This document shows, piece by piece, positions 1 to 6,574 of a stretch of DNA of 14,264 nucleotides (position 1 is the first letter of the stretch; each line of letters begins with the position of its first letter). The position numbers were made by a program, and so were the translations under genes. The stretch covers positions 1 to 14,264 of the forward strand of contig JABHNP010000275.1 in NCBI GenBank assembly GCA_018694455.1, read 5' to 3'. The notes beneath the pieces were generated by a model. That model was not told the DNA's origin. It did no database searches and worked only from the letters and a program-made list of their open reading frames with translations. Source of the stretch: Planctomycetaceae bacterium (GTDB taxonomy: Bacteria > Planctomycetota > Planctomycetia > Pirellulales > UBA1268).

Positions 1-1211
1 ATGGTGTCAAGTTCACCAGACTCTTCTCCAACGTCCACCATGTTGACCACAAGGTCATCAAGAATCGGTGTCTTCGCCTTCGACATATACAACAGCGCAC
101 CAATGCCCGGCACGAAAATCGTCCAGAACATGCCAGCTACCATGTTGTAACCAGGCACTGAGGCCTCTTTCATTGGTGGCGCAATCGCTTCACCATCGCG
201 AATTCGATCAGAAACATGCGAAAACATTTTTTCAAACATCTTGTTCCCGGTTGTTTCTTTCGTGATGTTTAAGCCTTCAAGAATCGGAACACCAGCACCA
301 AGCAACGTACCAAGCGTTCGGCATGATCGTGCCACAAGGTTTTTTTCAACAAGCTGACCAAAAATTGGCATCTTCAATGAAAATAAGTCCCACCCCATGG
401 CACCATAATTACTCATCCGCACAATCTTGATGAACCACATAAAACAAAACGGCACGAGCGGAATAAAACACCAGCCAGGCAGCGGCAAAACCATTCTTCC
501 AGGGTCATCACCACTGCCACCGACATACCCTGTCGAAAGAAGTGATGAGAAATCAATAAGCACCTGCGTCATTGGCGGCAACGTTGTACCGAAGTCATCA
601 AAAATGGTTTTAAACTGCGGCACAATTGTAATCATGATGAATGACAAAATGCCGACAGCGACTGAAATAACAACAACCGGGTACACCATCGCACCCTTTA
701 CTTTCCTCCGCAGGGCACTGGCACGTTCCATAAACTCACTGAGACGTCGAAGAATCACCTCAAGTGCACCACCCGCTTCACCTGCACGAATCATGTTGCA
801 GTACAGCCGGTCAAAACACTTTGGGCTTTTCGACATCGCCTCAGAAAGTGTCGAACCACCTTCAATCTCATCACACGTATCAAGTAACGCATTCTTTAGC
901 CCACCAGGCTTCTGCATTTCAGCCAGCACCTTCAGGCTTCGCAAAATCGGAAGGCCAGCATCCTGAAGAATCGAAAGCTGTCGCGTGAATAGCGTCAACT
1001 CTTTTTGCTTGACCTTCCCTAGCGCAAACGTTCTGCCGGGTTTCTTGCCACCACTACCAGACGCACTCGCCTTCTGAGCCTTGATCTTCGTAACCATGTA
1101 GCCCATCGACCGGATGGTGGCCTGGGCTTCGTTCTCATTGGTTGCATCGACGGTATCTCGGATTTCTTTTCCGGTTGCCGCATCGATAGCTTCAAACATG
1201 AACGTTGGCAT
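1..1211 (-). CDS. pilC: Type IV pilus inner-membrane platform protein PilC (T2SSF family), C-terminus cut off by the window edge
   Basis: This is the polytopic inner-membrane platform of a type IV pilus or type II secretion-like machine, on which the PilB and PilT ATPases act. The start at 1211 gives MPTFMFEAID, the typical beginning of the family. Residues to about 170 form the first T2SSF cytoplasmic domain (FTRQLSILQDAGLPILRSL, then MIRAGEAGGALEVIL). TM1 is about 174-197 and a second hydrophobic stretch about 238-262. The second T2SSF domain follows (LVARSCRTLGTLLGAGVPIL) and ends at GEESGELDT, where the sequence leaves the window. About 403 codons are visible; the final part, including the last TM helix, is missing. 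A third hydrophobic stretch at about 353-375 sits inside the second domain, where relatives have only a short turn. The gene lies 49 bp after pilB and is very probably co-transcribed with it. The family call is firm. Confidence 0.93.
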   Translation of the reverse strand, partial: MPTFMFEAIDAATGKEIRDTVDATNENEAQATIRSMGYMVTKIKAQKASASGSGGKKPGRTFALGKVKQKELTLFTRQLSILQDAGLPILRSLKVLAEMQKPGGLKNALLDTCDEIEGGSTLSEAMSKSPKCFDRLYCNMIRAGEAGGALEVILRRLSEFMERASALRRKVKGAMVYPVVVISVAVGILSFIMITIVPQFKTIFDDFGTTLPPMTQVLIDFSSLLSTGYVGGSGDDPGRMVLPLPGWCFIPLVPFCFMWFIKIVRMSNYGAMGWDLFSLKMPIFGQLVEKNLVARSCRTLGTLLGAGVPILEGLNITKETTGNKMFEKMFSHVSDRIRDGEAIAPPMKEASVPGYNMVAGMFWTIFVPGIGALLYMSKAKTPILDDLVVNMVDVGEESGELDT

Positions 1212-1214
1212 GAT

Positions 1215-1250
1215 GTATCTCGATCAAAAAGAAAATGGAAAGTATCTCGA
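1215..1250 (-). repeat. 9-bp direct repeat in the pilB-pilC gap
   Basis: GTATCTCGA (plus strand) occurs at 1215-1223 and again at 1242-1250, so the mRNA reads TCGAGATAC twice, 27 nt apart, just before the pilC start. The second copy in the mRNA ends four bases before the ATG and contains the only weak GAG ribosome-binding element. An 8-bp partial copy lies inside pilC at 1153-1160. The role is unknown and chance is possible. Confidence 0.35.
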
Positions 1251-1260
1251 CCTTTTTTAC

Positions 1261-2979
1261 TTACGCCTCAAGAATCGTCTCACGAATCACTTCGTCGGCT
1301 GTGGTGTGCCCCTCAAACATATTGACCATCCCCGAATCTCTCAGTGTGACCATACCGGCTTTCCGAGCAAGATCACGAATCTCTTCCGTGGATGCATTTC
1401 GAACAACAAGGTCACGAATCTCATCGGTCATGACCAAGAGTTCATACAGACCAAGCCGCCCCTTGTAGCCACTGTTGCTGCACTTGTCACAACCACGACC
1501 ACGGAAAAATGTTTTCCCAACTACCTGATCGCTCGTTAATTCAAGATCAGCAAGCGTGTCTGCATCAGGGATGAATTCCTCCTTACACTCACTACAAATT
1601 CTACGCACAAGCCGCTGAGCAAGTATTGCCTCCACCGTGGCAGTAATCAAAAAGGGCTGTACGCCCATATCTCGCAGTCTGGTCACTGTGGCCGGTGAAT
1701 CATTGGTATGAAGTGTTGAGAAAACCATGTGTCCAGTCAGTGCAGCCTGAATTGCAATTTCGGCAGTTTCAACATCTCGAATCTCACCCACCAGAATTCG
1801 GTCAGGGTCTTGCCGAAGAATCGCTCGCAGTGCCGCTGCAAAGGTCACGCCAATATCTGAATCAATTGGCACCTGCACAATGCCTTCAATGTCATACTCA
1901 ATAGGATCTTCTGTCGTAATGATTTTGTCATCCGGCTCATTCAACTCTGACAACGCCGAGTAGAGCGTCGTGGTTTTCCCAGAACCCGTCGGGCCTGTTA
2001 CCAAGATAATTCCATTGGGACGCTTGATGATCTCACGGAACGGACGCAGGATATCGTCGTCCATACCAAGTTTGTCGAGATCAAGCGATACAACGCCACG
2101 GTCAAGCACTCGCATGACGACACTTTCGCCAAACAGTGTCGGCAGCACACTGACACGAAGGTCGACAGGGTGACCACTCACGGAAAGCTCGATCCGACCA
2201 TCCTGCGGCATTCGCCGCTCGGCAATATCAAGATTTGCCATAACTTTAATACGCGTGGTGATCGCAAACGAAAGATGCTTTGGCGGTGGAACCATTTCCT
2301 GCAGAACACCATCTGCTTTCATGCGAATCTTAAATTCGGACTCGAATGGCTCAAGATGAATATCGCTGGCATTCTCTTTAATTGCCATCAACAACACAAG
2401 ATTCAAAAGCTTTCGGACTGGTGCCGAATCTGCCATTGCCTCAGCACTTGTAAGATCGATTGGCCCGTCTTGCAAAAGGCTCTTCGAGGCTTCTTCAAGA
2501 TCTTTGTCATCTTCCATTTCCTCGACGATCGACTCTACCGTATCCACTTCACCTGAATAGAACTGCTCTATCGCTTTATCAATTTCAGCATCAGTGGCTA
2601 CGACTACGTGTATCTCATACCCAAGAAAAACACGGAGCTCATCTGCGATCTGAATCTTCTGAGGGTCCGCCGTAGCAATAGTAAGCCGATTGTCATTCAA
2701 CTCAAGCGGAACAACACGGTACATCTCGGCCATCGTCTTGCTGATGATATCAACAAGACTGTGGGTAATCTGTTTGTCGTACAGCGTGACAAATATTGTA
2801 TTCCACTGCTCAGCAAGTGCTTCACCAAGTTGCTCATCAGAGAAAAACCCTAGCGAAGCACCCACACGACCTAGCAATTCACCTCCACGAGCTTCTTGTT
2901 CGGAGAGCATTTCTTCCAACTGCTCTTCGTCAATCAGCCCAAGGTCTGTCAGGATTTGTCCAAGTCGTTTTAGTGCCAT
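1261..2979 (-). CDS. pilB: Type IV pilus assembly ATPase PilB (GspE/PulE family)
   Basis: This is the cytoplasmic hexameric ATPase that drives pilin polymerisation through PilC. At 572 aa it has normal family length. Residues 1-60 form an MshEN-type N-domain (RLGQILTDLG at 5-14, then GGELLGRVGASLG), a fold that in several relatives binds cyclic di-GMP. A T2SSE N-domain continues to about 140, and an acidic linker covers about 143-185. The core ATPase carries Walker A GPTGSGKT at 329-336, the Asp-box ITTEDPIEY, Walker B ILVGEIRD at about 395-402 and the His-box STLHTND. Four cysteines, C462, C465, C497 and C500, form the zinc-binding tetracysteine motif of assembly rather than retraction ATPases. 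The start codon is 4 nt beyond the pilT stop, with an AAAGGT ribosome-binding element overlapping the pilT end. This supports translational coupling. Confidence 0.96.
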   Translation of the reverse strand: MALKRLGQILTDLGLIDEEQLEEMLSEQEARGGELLGRVGASLGFFSDEQLGEALAEQWNTIFVTLYDKQITHSLVDIISKTMAEMYRVVPLELNDNRLTIATADPQKIQIADELRVFLGYEIHVVVATDAEIDKAIEQFYSGEVDTVESIVEEMEDDKDLEEASKSLLQDGPIDLTSAEAMADSAPVRKLLNLVLLMAIKENASDIHLEPFESEFKIRMKADGVLQEMVPPPKHLSFAITTRIKVMANLDIAERRMPQDGRIELSVSGHPVDLRVSVLPTLFGESVVMRVLDRGVVSLDLDKLGMDDDILRPFREIIKRPNGIILVTGPTGSGKTTTLYSALSELNEPDDKIITTEDPIEYDIEGIVQVPIDSDIGVTFAAALRAILRQDPDRILVGEIRDVETAEIAIQAALTGHMVFSTLHTNDSPATVTRLRDMGVQPFLITATVEAILAQRLVRRICSECKEEFIPDADTLADLELTSDQVVGKTFFRGRGCDKCSNSGYKGRLGLYELLVMTDEIRDLVVRNASTEEIRDLARKAGMVTLRDSGMVNMFEGHTTADEVIRETILEA

Positions 2980-2983
2980 ATCA

Positions 2984-4537
2984 CTACCTTTGTCTCATTT
3001 CACGCTGAGCTCGTCTCGCGATTTCTTCTTCGTTCTCAAAAATACCCTTCTTCGCGTCTGCAATTCGCTTCATCAGATCATCCGGCTGCTGCGCTTTATA
3101 CATGACTTCTTCCTCAGCAACCTTCTTCTCTTTCCAAAGACGAAAAAGATGATCATCGAGCAGCTGCATACCCAGCTTTGTACCCGTCTGAATTGCTGAG
3201 TTAATACGGAACGTCTTATTTTCTCGAATAAGATTACCAATGGCAGGGGTCACAACAAGAATCTCATATGCGGCAACACGACCACCACCAATCTTCTTCA
3301 GAAGTGCCTGCGACACAACTCCAATGATTGTCGTAGAGAGCTGGGTTCGAATCTGCTCCTGCTGGTTTGTCGGGAACGCATCAATAATTCGATTCACGGT
3401 TCCTTGCGCAGACGACGTGTGAAGCGTGCCAAACACAACGTGACCGGTTTCAGCTGCTGAGATTGCTGCTTCAATTGTTTCAAGGTCACGAAGCTCACCA
3501 ACAAGAATAACATCTGGGTCCTGTCGAAGCGCACGCTTGAGTGCCTCTGAAAAACTTGTAACGTCTGTACCAACCTCGCGCTGATTTACTGTGGCCTTTT
3601 TGGAGTGATGATAAAACTCAATTGGATCTTCAATCGTGATGATGTGATGATCGTATTCCTCGTTGATCATATTGATGAGGCTGGCAAGCGTGGTGGACTT
3701 TCCTGAACCCGTTGGCCCTGTCACAAGAAAGAGACCTCGTGGTCGAGTGACCATACGTTTGCAGACCTCTGGAACCCCGAGCTGTTCAGGGGTAAGCATC
3801 GTGTTTGGAATCTGCCGCAAGACCATCGCGATCGTACCACGCTGCTTAAACACACTCACACGGAAACGTGCCATGTCACCAAAAGCAAAGCCGAAGTCTG
3901 TGCCGCCCATTTCTGCTAGCTCAGCCTGACACCGTTCTGGAGTAATCGACTTCATCAAACTATTCGTATCATCTGCAGTAAGGACTTTTGTCTTCTGTGG
4001 TTTCATTCCGCCGTCTTGACGAAACACCGGCGGCAAGCCAACCGTAATATGAATATCACTGACACCACCTTTTACGGCTGCTGTCAGAAGCTTGTCGATC
4101 ATGATTGTGCCACCCGCCTCCTCAGGCATGGCAAATTCTTCGTCAGCAGATTTTCCACTTGCATTCGGCTTGTCATTGCTATCGTCTTGAATATCAAGCT
4201 CGAGAGCTAAATCGTCGTCTGCCGCTGCTGCCTCTGATGATCCCCGCTGGAGCACAAGCACCTCCGTGCCAGACACCTCAACAACCGATGCATCAATGGG
4301 GCCGTGCGAACACGTGAAAGAAAATTTCTGCCGGTCCGCACCATCCGGCATGACGGCTCGTATGAGCGACGCAACAATTTCTGCAGAGACTGGTTGTATT
4401 TTGAGTTGTCTCAGTTGTTCACCGATTCGTAGCATCGGAGGAACACCACCTGAGAGCCGAAGCTCTGTGGCATGGTTGTCGAAAGCTACTTTCAACAACT
4501 TCTCGATCTGTGCAACTTCAGGAGACGACTGGCTCAT
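2984..4537 (-). CDS. pilT: Twitching-motility retraction ATPase PilT with a duplicated N-terminal domain
   Basis: This is the ATPase that powers pilus depolymerisation and retraction. It has 517 aa where PilT usually has about 345-380. Residues from about 145 are canonical: N-domain IDKLLTAAVKGGVSDIHI, Walker A GPTGSGKS at 274-281, Asp-box ITIEDPIEF, Walker B VILVGELRD, His-box GTLHTSS, and a C-terminal AIGNLIRE where the family consensus is AIRNLIRE. It lacks the tetracysteine motif of PilB, as expected for PilT. The extra N-terminus (about 11-100) aligns without gaps to the regular N-domain (IEKLLKVAFDN versus IDKLLTAAVKG; GGVPPMLRIGE versus VGLPPVFRQDG). It is therefore a diverged copy, joined by an acidic, Asp/Glu/Ser-rich linker (about 100-142). 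The start at 4537 (MSQSSPEVAQ) leaves both copies whole. It is the first gene of a pilT-pilB-pilC operon. Confidence 0.94.
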   Translation of the reverse strand: MSQSSPEVAQIEKLLKVAFDNHATELRLSGGVPPMLRIGEQLRQLKIQPVSAEIVASLIRAVMPDGADRQKFSFTCSHGPIDASVVEVSGTEVLVLQRGSSEAAAADDDLALELDIQDDSNDKPNASGKSADEEFAMPEEAGGTIMIDKLLTAAVKGGVSDIHITVGLPPVFRQDGGMKPQKTKVLTADDTNSLMKSITPERCQAELAEMGGTDFGFAFGDMARFRVSVFKQRGTIAMVLRQIPNTMLTPEQLGVPEVCKRMVTRPRGLFLVTGPTGSGKSTTLASLINMINEEYDHHIITIEDPIEFYHHSKKATVNQREVGTDVTSFSEALKRALRQDPDVILVGELRDLETIEAAISAAETGHVVFGTLHTSSAQGTVNRIIDAFPTNQQEQIRTQLSTTIIGVVSQALLKKIGGGRVAAYEILVVTPAIGNLIRENKTFRINSAIQTGTKLGMQLLDDHLFRLWKEKKVAEEEVMYKAQQPDDLMKRIADAKKGIFENEEEIARRAQREMRQR

Positions 4538-4630
4538 AGTGTTATCCGTTCCCGGTGGTTTTGCCGAGGAGATTGATTGGTGACCAATTCATGAAAAGGA
4601 ATATCATGAAAAGCGAGGCTCTTTTCCAGT

Positions 4631-4651
4631 GAATCCATGAAATGTGGATTC
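4631..4651. promoter_or_regulatory. Inverted repeat just downstream of the candidate pilT promoter
   Basis: GAATCCA and TGGATTC form a perfect 7-bp inverted repeat separated by 7 bp. Relative to minus-strand transcription it lies about 20-40 bp after the TATAAT box. It could be an operator or a small leader hairpin. There is no functional evidence. Confidence 0.35.
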
Positions 4652-4670
4652 TGAAAATTCCCCAGTTCCA

Positions 4671-4676
4671 ATTATA
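4671..4676 (-). promoter_or_regulatory. Candidate -10 box for the pilT-pilB-pilC operon
   Basis: The minus strand reads TATAAT exactly, about 134 nt upstream of the pilT start codon. No good -35 hexamer lies 16-18 bp further upstream; the nearest is GGAAAA-like. An activator may therefore be needed, or the match may be chance. The adjacent direct and inverted repeats raise its plausibility. Confidence 0.45.
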
Positions 4677-4722
4677 CCCTGACTGAAATTTAGCTTTTCC
4701 AGTGGGGAGTGTATCCCGCATG

Positions 4723-4742
4723 ACTGGTATCTGAACACCAGT
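4723..4742. promoter_or_regulatory. Inverted repeat upstream of the candidate pilT promoter
   Basis: ACTGGT and ACCAGT form a perfect 6-bp inverted repeat with an 8-bp spacer. It is centred about 59 bp upstream of the TATAAT box on the minus strand, a common position for an activator site. The binding protein is unknown. Confidence 0.35.
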
Positions 4743-4835
4743 GAAACACGAAAAACATTGAGAACTTCGCTGTCGCAGCCGGACTTCTCGACCGCCAGCT
4801 ACGAATCTGTTTATGAACATGCAAGGCCTCAAAAA

Positions 4836-4899
4836 CATCGGGCCAGCCCCTGACAGCGGCCCGATGAGGTGCGTCGGGCCCGAAAGACCTGTTCACCTC
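4836..4899 (+). promoter_or_regulatory. Competing GC-rich stems, possible structured leader of the glycosyltransferase gene
   Basis: CATCGGGCC (4836-4844) pairs perfectly with GGCCCGATG (4858-4866) around a 13-nt loop. GAGGTG (4866-4871) pairs with CACCTC (4894-4899). Between them lies the palindrome TCGGGCCCGA (4874-4883). Its left half, TCGGGCC (4874-4880), can instead pair with GGCCCGA (4858-4864). Its right half, GGCCCGA (4877-4883), can instead pair with TCGGGCC (4838-4844). Several mutually exclusive stems are therefore possible, an arrangement seen in attenuators and riboswitches. It ends 167 nt before the start codon at 5067. I do not recognise a known RNA class, and it could equally be a DNA-level protein site. 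Confidence 0.4.
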
Positions 4900-5066
4900 T
4901 ACCTTATTATGGTTTATCGACGTGAAAAAGTCACGAATTTAAGCAAAGCACAATCGAAAATGATGAAATGGCTTGTTGACGAAGCCGTTTTTTCTGAAAA
5001 ATGCTCTCAAACCTCGTCATTTACGCAACGGCATCGACTTTTTCACGAGTCTGTTACGATCTTTCA

Positions 5067-6533
5067 ATGCCCCCTCGTAACCACTATCGACGCAACTATC
5101 GACAGAACAACAACCGGGGGAGGAACTATAGACGCGGAAACTACAGGGGCGGCAACCAAAGACGGCACGAATCTCGCAACAACGACCCGACCGCAGAAAT
5201 CGAACGCTGGCTCCCAGAACTACGGCTTAGCAAACGAAAAATAGTTTGGTTGGTTGATCCACTCTCGGCGATTCCAGGCGAAGGACTGCTTCCATCTCGT
5301 ACATGGGCACTTGCTCGAGCATTGGTTGCTGCAGGGCACGATGTAATCTGGTGGACAAGCAGCTACAGCCACGCACGCCACATAGCACGAACACCACCCC
5401 TTCAAATTGGTGACGAAGAAGGTTTCAGTGTGCAACTTGTAGCAACACGCGGCTACAACTCATATTTCTCATTTGGGCGCTTCTCAAGCCATCGTAAATT
5501 TGCAAAGGAATTTGAGGCACAGGCACTCGAAGGGCTTGCAAGTGGCTATCTGAAACGGCCCGATATCCTTATTGCTACGCTTCCTCCACCGAGCACCGTT
5601 GATACAGCAGTACGCCTCGCTCAAAAGGTAGATGCCGAACTCTTGGTCGATGTTGATGAATGGTGGCCAGAACCGCTGCGGCCAATGGTCCCTGGACCAA
5701 AATGGTTTGCCACGCTGCTGGCATCAATAACATTCCCAATTATTGCTCGAAAGCAAAGGGATTCATTGCAATCCGTAGACGCGATACTCGCCGGATCACA
5801 GACTATCAAGGATGCAGTCCTGAAGACTGTAGCGTCGCCACCGCCTCTTGAAGTAATACCGACTGGTGCATATCTTCAAGATTACTCTCGACCACCTCAT
5901 TTCATTGACCATGTCGAAAACTCTCGTCACGAGAATTTTCAATCAACAAAGTCAACACAACACCCGTTTGCAATTGCGGTTGCCGGAGATATCGACGAAA
6001 AATCTGACATCTATTTACTCACTGACCTCGCTCGATCACTCAGTGAAAAAAATGTAGATGTTATTTTCCATGTTGTAGGCGGTGGACGTTGGATGCCACG
6101 CCTTGAAACAGCCGCGCCTCTACTCACCGGATCCTGTCAGATTCAATGCCACGGACGAGTCGATCGTAGTCGTTATGTCGGGCTTCTTTCAGATTGTCAG
6201 GCGGGTCTTGTCCTTCCTGGACTTCTGAATCGCTTTCCATTGCCGGTTGAAGCAAGTGACTATGCCGCCGCTGGTCTCGTACTTTTCCTCACCCAAACAA
6301 GTGAGCTTGCTAATCTTGTTACTCAGGCAGACGCTGGCATGATCACCGATAGCACGGCGGAAACGATTGCCGATGCCATCGGCCCGCTCACAACAGACCC
6401 CCGCCAGGTCGCCCGCTTCAGACAGTCAGCACGAAAACTTGCTGAGGTTTTTCTCGATCGAGAAAAACTTGCCGCAAAAGCTGTAACGTGGCTTGAGTCT
6501 CTCGCTGAAGTAGATCACGTTGACTCCCTGTGA
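5067..6533 (+). CDS. GT4-like glycosyltransferase with an Arg/Asn/Gly-rich N-terminal tail
   Basis: This is a probable nucleotide-sugar-dependent glycosyltransferase of 488 aa, of the GT-B fold. The first Rossmann half opens with KIVWLVDPLSAIPGEGLLPSRTWALARALVAAGHDVIWWTSSYSH (quoted in parts: VWLVDP, IPGEG, AGHDVIWWTSSYSH), a pattern seen in WbuB-like surface-polysaccharide transferases. The second half has VAGDIDE, FHVVGGG and a C-terminal donor-binding region (FPLPVEASDYAAAGL). The acceptor and sugar are unknown. Residues 4-39 are an unusual tail with 12 Arg, 10 Asn, 4 Gly and 4 Tyr (RNYRQ, RGRNYRRGNYRGG). ATG 5067 is the closest start that includes the first Rossmann strand; ATG 5001 would add 22 unremarkable residues. 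Neither has a clear ribosome-binding site. The next gene follows after 41 bp on the same strand. Confidence 0.85.
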   Translation: MPPRNHYRRNYRQNNNRGRNYRRGNYRGGNQRRHESRNNDPTAEIERWLPELRLSKRKIVWLVDPLSAIPGEGLLPSRTWALARALVAAGHDVIWWTSSYSHARHIARTPPLQIGDEEGFSVQLVATRGYNSYFSFGRFSSHRKFAKEFEAQALEGLASGYLKRPDILIATLPPPSTVDTAVRLAQKVDAELLVDVDEWWPEPLRPMVPGPKWFATLLASITFPIIARKQRDSLQSVDAILAGSQTIKDAVLKTVASPPPLEVIPTGAYLQDYSRPPHFIDHVENSRHENFQSTKSTQHPFAIAVAGDIDEKSDIYLLTDLARSLSEKNVDVIFHVVGGGRWMPRLETAAPLLTGSCQIQCHGRVDRSRYVGLLSDCQAGLVLPGLLNRFPLPVEASDYAAAGLVLFLTQTSELANLVTQADAGMITDSTAETIADAIGPLTTDPRQVARFRQSARKLAEVFLDREKLAAKAVTWLESLAEVDHVDSL

Positions 6534-6574
6534 CAATCAGCCTGGAACTCTGAAATCCAGCACCAAAACTCACG

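Larger units (their letters stand above)
4621..4704. repeat. 11-bp direct repeat flanking the candidate pilT promoter
   Basis: CTTTTCCAGTG occurs at 4621-4631 and again at 4694-4704, with starts 73 bp apart (about seven helical turns). The copies lie on either side of the minus-strand TATAAT at 4671-4676. This placement would suit a dimeric or looping regulator, but no known regulator is recognised. Confidence 0.45.
4538..5066. other. Divergent intergenic region between pilT and the glycosyltransferase gene
   Basis: About 530 bp without a credible gene. The pilT side (4538-4760) has an exact TATAAT on the minus strand, an 11-bp direct repeat and two inverted repeats. The glycosyltransferase side has a weak imperfect hairpin at 4760-4789 (GAGAA/TTCTC outside GCTG-TCG-CAGC) and the GC-rich stem cluster at 4836-4899. 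From 4900 to 5066 I see nothing beyond AT-rich sequence. Short open frames here have no recognisable protein features. Confidence 0.7.

Noticed and set aside
4542..4838. Open frame of 98 codons on the minus strand upstream of pilT.
   Set aside because: It spans the candidate promoter and its repeats, lacks a ribosome-binding site and resembles no protein family.
4860..4890. Resemblance to a hammerhead ribozyme core (CCGATGA ... CGAAA).
   Set aside because: One core base differs (CTGATGA expected), the intervening stem does not pair well, and no stem III with a cleavage triplet can be drawn.
4976..5004. TTGACG as a -35 box for the glycosyltransferase gene.
   Set aside because: The sequence 17 bp downstream is AAATGC, with no usable -10 box at any normal spacing.
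4813..5244. Open frame of 143 codons on the plus strand overlapping the start of the glycosyltransferase.
   Set aside because: It runs through the inverted-repeat cluster and then out of frame across the Arg-rich tail; the Thr-rich end is the shadow of that tail and no domain is visible.
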